Shown here piece after piece: positions 23,556 through 33,719 of a DNA stretch of 64,000 bases; position 1 is the first letter of the stretch, and every line of letters begins with the position of its first letter. This DNA comes from Selaginella moellendorffii (Eukaryota > Streptophyta > Lycopodiopsida > Selaginellales > Selaginellaceae), in assembly GCF_000143415.4 (NCBI RefSeq), contig NW_003314322.1, positions 437,213-501,212 on the forward strand, in the 5' to 3' direction. The notes under the pieces are model-generated. The model was not told where the DNA came from. It did no database searches and saw only the letters and a program-made list of their open reading frames with translations. A program made the translations under genes and the position numbers.

Positions 23556-24536
23556 ATGACGCAGGAAGTTTGTGAGCAAAGGCCAAGGTTTGATTTCTCC
23601 TCCTTGATTTGCAAGTCACACAGCTTGTGTCCAGTGGCCCGGCGGGCACGAGCTTGGTGTCCCGGAAAGTACACAAGGCCGACAGAGAGAAATTGAGACG
23701 CGACAAGCTGAATGAGCAGTTCGCAGAGCTAGCAGCAGTCCTAGGTGGGTCTTGTGTTGTGCAATTGCCGTATTCATCGTCCCTTTTTCTTCTCTTGGGC
23801 GCAGACCCGGAGAAGCCAAAGCAAGACAAAGCCAGTATCCTGGGCGATAGCTTGCAAGCGGTAAAGAATCTGCGCGTGGAGATCAAACGGCTGAGGATCG
23901 AGCGGGGGACACTGTTTGACGAGTCGCGAGACGTAAGTGTGTGGGGTATGAGGTATTGTGGGAGGAGCAATCGTGTGTTGCTTGCAGCTCAAGCGAGAGA
24001 GGGACGATCTTGAGGAAGAAAAGGCAGCGCTTGAGAAGCAAACAGATGAGTTGGAGGTGCAGGTGCAGCAGCTATTCAGGTCGGCGGCAGCGGTTCCATG
24101 TTTCAAGCAGCCGGCAGCACCGGGTCCGTCGCCAGCTTTTGCGGCTGCTGCTACCACCTTGCGTCCCCACGTCGCGCCACCCCTTAACACTGCCAATCCC
24201 TTCGTCTACTTGACGTCGCCGTCCTCTTGCATGGGGCGTGTGGAGAGGCCATGTGCACAGTATCCAGTAGCTGATTTCCTCAGCAAAGTGCAGTCTAGCC
24301 ATGGCTTCCAACCGACTGGCCGAGGCGCGCCTCCTCTGGGGCCGGGCAGCCGCCGGGGTGACCATCACGTCCAGCAGTGCTGCCTGGGTTGTCGGGACGG
24401 CGATAGCGACGACATCCAGCTCCACCTGGGTCAACCACCCAGTCGCCACGAGATTGACACGGATCTCCATCTGCAACTCAGTTCCAGTCCATCCAGCTCC
24501 TCGGCTGCAAAAGGCGCCAGCTTATGTCCCTCGTGA
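23556..24536 (+). CDS. bHLH transcription factor, bHLH121/URI-like
   Basis: Nuclear DNA-binding factor of the IVb/IVc bHLH group, which in flowering plants controls iron-deficiency responses. The basic region/helix 1 reads SRKVHKADREKLRRDKLNEQF (key H/E/R residues present). After a short intron come the loop and helix 2 (DPEKPKQDKASILGDSLQAVKNL). A leucine zipper-like coil follows (LKRERDDLEEEKAALEKQ...). The long C-terminal region is Pro/Ala/Ser-rich and ends at 24536. The proposed start is ATG 23556 with a four-codon first exon and a 56-bp intron (23568-23623). This is the only ATG I can join in frame, so the N-terminus may be incomplete. The gene begins immediately after LINE debris. Confidence 0.8.
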
Positions 24537-27146
24537 GAAGAGTCTACGATTGCTATCCTTTAAAACTCAAAAGCTGCTCCTAGGCTCTTCTGTACCCAAA
24601 AAGGCAGCGCACACCAAGTTGCGACTTTTCTGGAGTATAACAAAGAGTCACGATGTTCATACACGTCCTGGGTTTCGGGACGATTTCCAGAATCAGTTGC
24701 TCGGATCTGGATGACATTTGTTTTTGTGTGTACGGAGTCAATGCTTGACCCCCCGGAGCCCCAGAGAAAAGAATATGGTTTTGTATTGTGTGTGAAACCA
24801 GAGGCTATGGTTGCTGCAGCGTTGCGAATTGCTGATAAGTATGTGCTACCTACTTTGCATTTGGAGCATCACGTGGCACACACATGAAAAGGATCCATCT
24901 TCCATCTCGATTGTTGATAAATGAATCCGCTTTTGTTGGGACAGACACAGCATCACTTTTTGAATCACCCTCTTGAGATCCCGGTAACGTTGTTTAGAGC
25001 GCAATCCAAGCTGTGCTGTGCGTGTGATTTTACTTGCTTGCCGATAGCGACCTCGACACATCGTTCATTGGTTCAGGCTTCTTCGCTCTGCACTTTTAAG
25101 ACACGGAAGTGGATTGGATTGGATTCCATGAATTGCCTCCCAGGCACCTATTTTTGCTACGCCTCATGGTCTAACATTGACCGCGCGCGCGCGCCTCTCA
25201 TGTGGACACTGTGCTTGGGTTAAAAACCGAACGAGAAGGGGCGGGCAAAGGTGTTTAAAACAAACAAAACTCAGGACCCTCTTTTTGTCTTGCACCTAAT
25301 CCTCACCTACCGAACCTCGTTCCGATTCCGATGCTTAGCAACTAAACAAGGCATTTCCCCAGCTTGAATGCGCAAAGCTGATATGGCCAATCAAACGGAA
25401 ATCCATATATATACATATTCTACGAAAAGAGCATATCAGCAGCGAAGAAACGAAAGAAATTGATTCTATGGCAGCAACCCCAACCGGCCAAGCATCCAAC
25501 TACCTGCTTCATGTGAAAAGCAGAAGATTTCTTTAGCTGTGGTGGTATCTATAGAAGCAGGGCGCTGGATTTCTCATGGGACAAGTTGTCGCGCGCGCAG
25601 CATAGGGAGATAGGGAGCTCATGCCCTTCTTCTCTTGTGATAGAGCCTCCGGAAAATCTAGGGTAATAGATTTCTCGGGCACCTTTTAGGGAGAGTATAA
25701 AAACTCTTGCGATACATTGGGTTTGGTCCTTTGTTGTCCTGTGGCACATTATTGGCGATCAAGACGCATGTACTTTTCTTTGTGTCGTTGGCAAAAGATC
25801 AGAGTAAGGCATATTCTACCTAGAAACAAGCGGGGATATCCCACCTAATCAGCCTGGAAGTCGATCCAAGGCCCCGTGTGCACACACGGATGAAAAACCA
25901 TACCAAACCAGTCAAGTGAATCCACATCCGACGCAGCAATGGCCAATGGCATGGATTTAAAAATGACATTCTTATACCAAGGGTTTTTAGGGGGTTGTTA
26001 GGTTTTACATGGAGCAATAAGTTTGACCGGAGGGTGATGTACGGAAGGGCTAATGATAAGTTAGAGCTTGCACTGCAGCTCTCACCCCACCATGGCAACT
26101 AGGTACCTTCCCTATTAACACGCCACGCGCCAATGGTAGGTCTACAGGCCTAGTGGTTACCATAGTAGTAGTGTTTCTACGAGAGGCATGTCCAATCGGA
26201 TAGCTGGCTGGCATGGATGATGATGATATGGACCATTGGAATGGAACTCTTTCCTCATATTCACTAACTACATTCTGACTCACAATTCCGTGCATGGGCA
26301 CCCATGCTCGCCATTCAAAACATGTCTTTTCGACGCATTGATAACCGGCAGCATAGCACGCATGATCATACGTCCAAGAATGGGCATGCCCCCCATGCAT
26401 CGGGGGCAACCAAATGATTGAACCCCAGCGCAGCACACGTAATTGGTGTCCCACCAACTATTTTACCCATGCAACTTGGCCACCCACTAAACTAATCTCA
26501 ATCCCCACACGGGGAGGATGGAGGTTAACAAGCCCCGGCATGCCGCGTGTCATTAGCGCCAGCTGGGAGGCGACAGTGACAGCTCATACCGCCGGATGAC
26601 CGGGTTGCAGAATCGAACCCTGGATGGATGAGTGAGTATGTGGCAGGTGTGTCGCGTGGCAGCGAGCCGGAGCGTTGGATGCGGCGGAATTGGCGGTGGG
26701 AGTGCCGCGACCGTTAGATGGTCGATTGCAGTCCACGTAGGCGGGACGGTGCCTCCAGGTGGCGGTGTCGTGGCTTTCCTCTGCCAGCGTGGCAGTGGGC
26801 GTTCCATATAAACCCAATTTCCGCACATAGGCCTCAGGATGCGTGTGTGCATCTCTTGGACGCTCTCCCGCTGCTGCTTGCCTGGTTTTCATGATTGAAA
26901 GGCGCTTCTCTGTCGGGGGTTTTGTTTTTGGGTTTTGTCGATTTGCGAGAAGCCCAGAGGCCGGATTGTTTGGAGCCGGGGCAGCCAGCGAGTAGCGAGG
27001 GCGGTGTGCGTCGCCGATCACCACACTCTTGTTTTCTTCTCCACGGGAGCGACATTACGCCGTGCACGCACTCTGGCTTATCCGGGCTTAGTCTTTTAGC
27101 TTGGCACGCAGTCTCCTCCCCCATATTTATTTCTGGCCGATTAAGG
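24537..27146. other. 2.6-kb stretch without a recognisable gene
   Basis: I see no exon chain or known domain here. Several ORFs of 60-146 codons occur on both strands (e.g. minus 26584-27024) but carry no motif. Small features: a (GC)n run at about 25181-25193 and an ATATATATACATATT run near 25407. The minus strand near 26600-26625 contains GGTTCGATTC, like a tRNA T-loop, but without a cloverleaf. It probably holds the 3' UTR of the bHLH gene and a long promoter for LOG. Confidence 0.5.
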
Positions 27147-28683
27147 ATGGCTGGCAGCCCATCCAAATTCAAGCGAATCTGCGTCTTTTGTGGGAGCAGT
27201 AGCGGCAGGAAGAGGAGCTACAGCAATAGTGCTCTGGAGCTGGGCAAGGAACTGGTGCGGAATTGGTGGAAGTTGATTTGATGCCTCGAGCTCACTCGTG
27301 CTGCCGTGTGTGCGTGTGCGTGTGCGTGTGTCAAGGTCGGGCGCAAGATCGATCTGGTGTATGGCGGTGGGAATGTGGGGCTCATGGGCCTCATTGCGCA
27401 GGCTGTGCACGAAGGTGGAGGCCATGTCACTGGGTAAGTTCGCTTTCTCCCCCCTTGTTGCACCCAGCCGCGTGGTGCATCCATCTCTTCGATGCATTCA
27501 TTAAGGCGCTTGGAACTTTGCGAGCGGCTGACAATGTGATCACAGAAAAGCCCCTCCAAACAGAGACAGCAGCACACGACAGGGGGATTTTGTGTGTGAT
27601 CATTGAAGCTTTTACGAGTCAGATTCATCGGCATTCCATCCATCCCGTGGCACTAGAGTAGAGCATGGCGCACACGTCGTTTAACTATTCCTTTTCATGT
27701 CAGTGTACTGATTGATTTTGTGCCTTGTACGTGCAGGGTGATTCCGAAGGCGCTCATGTCTAGCGAGGTGAGTGATTTCTCTTGCGTTGCGCTCCTCCTT
27801 AAATATCATATCCGCTCTGTGCCGCGCATGTTCTGTGTTGGATCCAGCTGCTGACCATGATCTGCTGCTCGTTTGCTTTTTGTTTTGTTTCTTCTGCGTT
27901 GCCAAGTTGTGGCTTTTCTCATGCCCCTCCGGCGTTCGCTACTTTCGTGCCCGCTCACCTCTCGTCCGGTTGAACAGATATGCGGCCAAACGGTGGGAGA
28001 GGTGCGGCCGGTTGCCGATATGCACCAAAGGAAAGCCGAGATGGCACGCCAAGCCGACGCCTTCATTGCTCTTCCTGGTATACTGTCACGCAGCGTAGCC
28101 TTCATGTGCTTGACATGCCCCCAATCTCGTTGCTTCTTTCAGGTGGCTACGGAACTTTGGAGGAGCTGTTAGAGGTGATAACATGGGCTCAGCTCGGAAT
28201 CCACGACAAGCCGGTAAAGCGATTGGTGCTTATTGTTTGTGTGAGGTCTAAGCTTTGGAATGTTTCTTGTGTGTGTCAGGTGGGATTGCTGAACGTGGAT
28301 GGCTACTTCAATCCGCTGCTCAACTTGTTTGACAAGGGAACCGAGGAGGGGTTTATCCAGCCATCTTATCGGCAGATAGTTGTTTCCGCGTCGACAGCTC
28401 ACGAACTTGTGAATAGATTGGAGGTACGTTCCCTCCTTACAACACCGCTTACTTCCCACCTGGTGTCCGGGATCCTTTCATCCTCTTTTGTCGTCACAGC
28501 CTTCTAGAACGCAACTTGCTCGTGTTTCTTTTGTTTCTTGTTTGTCAAATAGCTCCTTACGGAAAACTGGGCTTGTTGTTGTGAATGCAGGAGTACGTTC
28601 CGATGTACATCTGTGTTGCCCCCAAAGAGACATGGGCAAGGGAGAAGCTCGTCTTTTCGAACGTGCCAAGCCTGGCGTCATGA
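27147..28683 (+). CDS. LOG: LOG cytokinin riboside 5'-monophosphate phosphoribohydrolase
   Basis: Releases active free-base cytokinin from the riboside monophosphate in one step, in the cytosol and nucleus. Exon 1 starts [20 protein letters not shown]. Following exons give [46 protein letters not shown], the signature [18 protein letters not shown] (PGGxGTxxE motif), [20 protein letters not shown] and [19 protein letters not shown]. The end is [16 protein letters not shown], with TGA at 28681-28683. Seven exons; introns are longer here (up to about 280 bp between 27437 and 27736). All residues of the signature motif are present, and length (about 215 residues) is normal for LOG. Confidence 0.93.
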
Positions 28684-29271
28684 CTCGCGCGTAATATTAT
28701 ACCAGCTTCATCATGGTGTACAAATATCCCGTTGCTGGAACGCCATACATAGCTACGCCTTTTAGGGGAGCCCCAATGCATGGACTTTGACAAGCCCAAG
28801 AAAAAGTCCATTCACACACACACACACACACTCACCTTCTATAACCCCTTCCATCCATCAGTCTGTCCATCCTTTAAATTTCTTTGTTGCCCATTGGCAA
28901 CCAACCTCTTTGTTTCCCCAACCTTCTTTCACACAATGATCCTGGTGTTGCTAGGAAGGAACAAGCACCAATGACACGAAGGGGGGTAGGCAGCAAACTT
29001 GATGACCAGCCAAAGGCTTAAAGTTTTTTTTCTTTTTTTTGTCATATAATATATATATATATATATATATATACTACACGCAATGAAGATCACAAAATTA
29101 CAAGATTTTTTATTAGGGCCCACGCAGCGCATTGTTCAGCTAGAACGGTGCTTTAGCTTGAAGCAGGGGACAACCCGGCTCGATGGGCACTCAACCTGCG
29201 CTGGCTGGCTGTCTTCGCTCCCTTTTGGCTTGCAAGGCCTTGGGCACAGCCACTGCAACCGCCAGCTTTTA
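28684..29271. other. Intergenic with two microsatellites
   Basis: The 3' sides of LOG (+) and the maturase-like gene (-). Contains (CA)n at 28813-28831 and (AT)n at about 29049-29073, the latter preceded by a T-rich tract. No gene is seen. Confidence 0.7.
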
Positions 29272-30432
29272 TTATTCCTCTGCCGCGCCTGATGCCGCTG
29301 TGACCTTTGTTGGGAGGCAATTGAGATGCTTCCTCATCATGTACTGGTCCTGCGCAGCTGGACGCCGTGTCGTAAAGAAGCCCTGCACCATCTTATCCAG
29401 CCTCACTAGATGGTGCGCCAGCCGCTCCTCGCTCGCAGCCGTACCGCGACACGGGCGTTGCTGCGGCATCTGGTTGACGACATCCTCGGCCACCACTAAA
29501 GCCCTGGTCGCGTTCGACATCCAAACCTGCTCGAACTGCAAGCCGACATTGCACTCGTATTTGGCCTCTGTCTCCTGCCTCTTCCTCATCCTTACCCCCC
29601 TGCCCCTCCGCCTCTTCTCCATGTCCCGTGCATGCCGTCGCACGTCCTCGCTGCTCGTCACCCTGATGGTATTCCCCAGGAACATGGGCGACGCCAGCGT
29701 GATGTTGTCGTAGTCGGCATGGACACGGCGGAGCTCCATGCTGGTGGCGAGGAAGGCCGTAACGTGATCTCGTATGTGCCGAACCAGCGCCTGTGGGCCC
29801 TGAACCCCGACGAGGAGCTGGTCCATGTACCGTATGTACTTGACGCTGTGGATGCCATTCCCTCTGTCCCCGCACCGCTCCGCCCTGGGCGTGCAGTTTG
29901 CTTGCATCACCCTCTGCACCTCCCTGTCCGCGAAGGTGAGGAAGATGTTGCACAGCAGGGGCGTCAACGCGTTGCGCCGGATCCCCTTGCCCTGCTGGGG
30001 ATAGAAGCACATGTCCTTGATGAGACCCACCAGCGCCCTGTCCCGGATTCGGGCGATCAAGCTCTTGGTGAGCAGGAAGTGATCCAGGGACTTGACGCAG
30101 TGCAGTATGTGCAGCTGGAGATACCATTCCACGCCCTGCCACGTGCTCTTTATCTGCCGGAACACGAGCTGGCGGCCGCTGCCCGGCCTCCAGCCCAGCG
30201 CCTGGTCTGCGAACCGCGGCTCAAACAGCCTCTCCACCACCATACGAACAGCCTCGTGGACGATGCGGTCCGTCTGGGCACCAATCTCCACGCGCCTGCT
30301 CTTGCGGACTCCAAACCGCGCCAGGGTTGCCTTGCCATAGGCTAGAGCGCACGCGGGGCCCGTCTGGAACCGGCAGTGCTCCAGCCCGAGGACACCCACC
30401 ACCACCACCACCCGCCTGGCGCACCGCAGCAT
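29272..30432 (-). CDS. Nuclear group II intron maturase-like protein (RT domain)
   Basis: Single uninterrupted frame of 386 codons. The N-terminus, rich in Arg and hydrophobic residues, could be an organelle presequence. The body resembles the RT domain of plant mitochondrial MatR/nuclear nMAT proteins, which assist splicing of organellar group II introns. Visible blocks are: DRIVHEAVRMVVERLFEPRF, LGWRPGSGRQ (the 'GFRP' block), NALTPLLCNIFLTFADREVQ (domain 4-like), and VKYIRYMDQLLVGVQGP, where YADD/YVDD normally stands. The catalytic aspartates are replaced (YMDQ), so it is unlikely to be an active RT, as in splicing maturases. No clear X or DNA-endonuclease domain follows. It lies 64 bp downstream of SLY1 on the same strand. 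Confidence 0.75.
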   Translation of the reverse strand: MLRCARRVVVVVGVLGLEHCRFQTGPACALAYGKATLARFGVRKSRRVEIGAQTDRIVHEAVRMVVERLFEPRFADQALGWRPGSGRQLVFRQIKSTWQGVEWYLQLHILHCVKSLDHFLLTKSLIARIRDRALVGLIKDMCFYPQQGKGIRRNALTPLLCNIFLTFADREVQRVMQANCTPRAERCGDRGNGIHSVKYIRYMDQLLVGVQGPQALVRHIRDHVTAFLATSMELRRVHADYDNITLASPMFLGNTIRVTSSEDVRRHARDMEKRRRGRGVRMRKRQETEAKYECNVGLQFEQVWMSNATRALVVAEDVVNQMPQQRPCRGTAASEERLAHHLVRLDKMVQGFFTTRRPAAQDQYMMRKHLNCLPTKVTAASGAAEE

Positions 30433-30496
30433 TGTTGGTATTGCGGGGAAGCCCTCGTTGTTGACAAAACACTTACATAAAACCTCTCTACCACCT

Positions 30497-32405
30497 CTAC
30501 GCGGAGGCGTCCACTCCCATCTTGTGGCCCAAAACCCCCAGCTGGCGGCTCAACTCCGCGCCCGTCACCACCTCCGTGCAGCCATAAATGATGTTCTTGC
30601 CGGGTTGGCACCTCTGGCCCAGCTCTACAAGGCTCCCATGCTCCAAGTAGTTGCCACCGCCAATCATGAACACGACAGCCTCCTTGAACGGGCCCTTGGT
30701 GTGAATTCCCGGCGCAGAGCCTTTGGGAGCACGCGGATCCAGCGTCATGTAAGACTCCAGCTCGGGAGCCAGCCTTGCCTCCATCAGAGACTCCACGGTT
30801 CGTGTAAGAGCCAATTGTCTTCCCGCGGACAGAAAGTTCTTGACGCCCGCTGTCACTGTTGTGGAGAGCCAGTCCACCAGGTTGCTCTTGCTGCCCGTGT
30901 TCACTGACGCCAGCGAGATGTTCAAGGACCGTATCCTTTTCACATAAAGAAACGATGTGACGTCCACCCGGGCCTCCCGAAGTGCTGCTTCCACAGATTC
31001 GATCTCTGCGCCCGCTGCGGATTCCATGGACAGCAGATAGACGAGGCCAAGTCGCAATTTATCGTCGCTCGTACCCTTCCCCTTGAGGGCTCCCAGCAGC
31101 GCCGTCTTGTCAACCGTCCCCTTGGTCAGCATGTCCTCCTCCAGCGAGTAGAAGCCATCCAGATTCCGGCTCTTTATCTCCCCCAAGAGCGCCGTCGCGA
31201 TGTTGGTGTGCTTGTCAATCATCTTCTTGCGCTCCGTCAGCTCCGGGAGGGAGTTGACGGCGCTCATCAGGTGCTTGGTGTTCCCCAGCAGCTCTTGCTC
31301 GTCAAACGGCACGTCGGCACGCCCCCCGGTTCTCCTGTTCACCTCCTCCACGTCCTCCTTGTACTTTTTCAGCTGGGCCTCCACTTCTTCCGCCACCTTT
31401 GGGAAGGCGGCAGCGTTGTTGGCCACCCAGAAGGTGTCCGACTCATCCAGCTCGAACGACTTGGCCGCGCCCTTGCCCGCCACGCCGGCAGCCGCGCCCT
31501 CCCCCTGAACCACCACGCGGTTGAGCTTCATGCCCAGGACGTCGTGCACCAGCGGCCTGTACGTCCACACGTGCTGCACGCCCACCGAGAGCTCAAAGTT
31601 CCTGTCGAAGATGCAGCAGAGGGGGCGCTGGAACGAGGTGCCAAAGTGGCCCGGCTCCGTGAAGAGGTTGTTCCTGGAGACGAGGTGGTCTCTGATCCTG
31701 GCGTCCAGCTGCGTCGCCACCATCTCCGCAGGCCCGCCCCGCGCACAGCGCAGCACCGGCACCACCCCGAGCGTGACGAACACCGAGAAGAGGCCGTTGA
31801 CAATGGCGTCCACGGCGGTCTCGATGTCCTTGTCCTGGGCGCTAGGATCGTTGAGCCGGACGTACGTGTCGGGCAGCGCCAGCGAGAACATGGCCGTGTC
31901 GAGCGTGACGAACTCGGCGTACTGGTCAAACACCTTGGAGAGGCGGTGCATGCAGTCGTTCTTGAGGGCCCCCATGGCGAGCTCCTCGAGCAGCGCGCGC
32001 GGGAGCGACGAGGAGAAGTTGAGGTGGAAGGACTCGTAGACGCCACGGGCGGCGTCCTGTATGATCCTGTGGATGTTGGGCGCGGTTGGCTGGACAAAGT
32101 AGATGGCGGGGGCGTCGGGGATGTTTTGGCGCTCCACGTCGATCATGAAGCAGATGGTGACCCCGTGCTTGCGCAGCTCGTGGAGGTGGATGAGCGGCGA
32201 CAGGATGTCCCGGCAAAACTTATCCACCACAAGCACCTTGTACACGGCGTCGTCGCCCGTGCCGCCCGCGGGGAGCGGCTGGTTGAGGTTGAGCATTCTC
32301 TTGATAACATCTGCGCGCAGCACCACCACGCTGCTCAGCTACGCCACAAAACCCAACCAGATCGAAGCTCTCACCTAGGTGCTTGTGGCGCAGCGACATC
32401 GCCAT
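30497..32405 (-). CDS. SLY1: SLY1 (Sec1/Munc18 family, ER-Golgi SNARE regulator)
   Basis: Sec1/Munc18 protein that binds the syntaxin-5-type SNARE in ER-Golgi traffic. Exon 1 starts at ATG 32405 (MAMSLRHKHL) and joins across an intron of about 60 bp to a large single exon. That exon begins DVIKRMLNLNQPLPAGGTGD and includes VDKFCRDILSPLIHLHELRK, HGVTICFMIDVERQNIPDAP and AIYFVQPTAPNIHRI, all typical of SLY1. Later blocks are RPLCCIFDRNFELSVGVQH, WTYRPLVHDVLGMKLNRV and the C-terminal VVFMIGGGNYLEHGSLVELG, with IIYGCTEVVTGAEL. Length about 620 residues is normal. It is head-to-head with the TACO1-like gene (74 bp). Confidence 0.94.
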
Positions 32406-32479
32406 GGCTGCCTCGCTCCGCTGCGCGCCAAACAAACCCTAGATCTATCTTCGACTGGCTAGGGCTTTGGCCATTACTA
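32406..32479. promoter_or_regulatory. 74-bp divergent intergenic region SLY1 / TACO1-like
   Basis: The start codons of SLY1 (minus, 32405) and the YebC/TACO1-like gene (plus, 32480) are 74 bp apart. The region contains a telo-box-like AAACCCTA (32433-32440) and TAGGGCTTTGG on the other side. These motifs are common in plant housekeeping promoters. A shared bidirectional promoter is likely. Confidence 0.5.
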
Positions 32480-33693
32480 ATGTCAGCATTGGCGGGGTGC
32501 GTGCTCCTTCGCCCCTACACCCAGCCCCCCAAGGAGCTGCTTGTTCGCCCCCGGGAGGCGTGGGGAGCGCGGCGCGTGCCGCCGCGCCTCCTTGCTCCCC
32601 GTGGAATGGGAAGGCGCTCCAGCAAGATCGCTGCCAGAAAGGTGGGCTTTTTTTTTTTTGCGCGATAGATACTAGTGGTCAAGGAATGCTATGCTGCCTG
32701 CGTGAGCAGGGAGCGCAAGCGGCAAGGAAGATGAAGAGGAACCAAAGAATTGGCAAGCAGATCGCAAAAGCGTACGTGCACCAGATTGTTGTGTGTTCCC
32801 GAGTCGGAGGTTTTGTGCTTGCACAGCGTTCGCGACGGCGGGCCAAACCCTGCGTCCAATCTGGTGCTGGCGTCGCTGCTGCAACAGGCCAGGGAGTGCA
32901 ACTATCCCAAGGAGCACATTGACAAGCACCTGAGGAAGGCCACGGACAAGGATCAGCAAGACTACACCGAATGCATCTACGAGGTGCTGCATTTCACTGT
33001 CTCCTGTTGTGGCGCCATGCTTCAAACGTCTGCGTTTCTCAGGCTTATGGCTTTGGAGGCGTTGGGCTTGTCATGGAGGCCCTCACAGACAACCCCAACC
33101 GAGCGTTTGCCAGCATCCGGGACGTGGTGAAGAAAAGTGGAGCCAAGATGGCGGACTCCGGTTCGGTCATGTTTGGATTCAAGCGAGCAGGAGTAATTGC
33201 GGTAAGGCCGGGCAAAGTGGATGCCGACCACCTCTTGCTTGCAGCAATGGACGCGGGCGCGGAGGATCTCATCGGCCCTGAGCCCTGCCATGAAGAAGAT
33301 ACGGACGAATCGGCAGCAGAGGAGAGGTATAAAAACTCTCTCCCCCCATCTCTTGCAGCGACCGCTCTCTCTTCGCCTCTCATCGGCTTGGCCCGCCAGA
33401 CACTACAAGGTTGTGATGCCGGTTGAGGAGTTTGGAGCCGTCAAGACGAAACTGAGCGAGGCCGGAATCAGCATGGACCTGGAAAGCTCTGGGCTCGAGT
33501 TTTTACCCGTGGCACCTGTGGAGGTGGGCTTCTCTCTCTCTCACTTTTGCTGCCTCGCTAGGTTGTCAAGCATCGAGTGTTTGAGCAGGTGGACGATGAA
33601 GCAATGGAGCTCAACAGAGCCTTGACAGACATGTTACTGGAGCTCGAGGACGTGGACGCTGTTTATTCCACGCAAAAACAAATAAAATTTTGA
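32480..33693 (+). CDS. YebC/TACO1-like organellar translation factor
   Basis: Member of the YebC/PmpR/TACO1 family, which in organelles supports translation of specific proteins. The N-terminal about 40 residues (MSALAGCVLLRPYTQPP...) are basic and look like a transit peptide. Next is GRRSSKIAARKGAQAARK, the family start block. The core reads RDGGPNPASNLVLASLLQQA, YPKEHIDKHLRKATDK, AYGFGGVGLVMEALTDNPNR, KKSGAKMADSGSVMFGF and a DAGAEDL segment. A C-terminal domain follows (HYKVVMPVEEFGAVKTKL...). The stop is at 33691-33693. About seven exons with introns of about 50-70 bp. It is only 26 bp upstream of the PEX10 start codon on the same strand. Confidence 0.88.
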
Positions 33694-33719
33694 TAAACCC
33701 TACCTAGCTTTGCCCTAGA

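Noticed and set aside
26590-26640. tRNA-like T-loop GGTTCGATTC on the minus strand
   Set aside because: No acceptor, D or anticodon stems can be paired around it.
28813-28831. CRISPR or regulatory meaning for the (CA)n and (AT)n runs
   Set aside because: Plain dinucleotide microsatellites; there are no spaced direct repeats anywhere in the window that would suggest a CRISPR array.
29632-30345. 237-codon plus-strand ORF
   Set aside because: Antisense of the maturase-like gene; composition typical of a shadow frame.
31208-32668. 486-codon plus-strand ORF
   Set aside because: Antisense of the SLY1 exon. It is His/Val/Arg-rich as expected from a GC-rich shadow frame, and has no domain.
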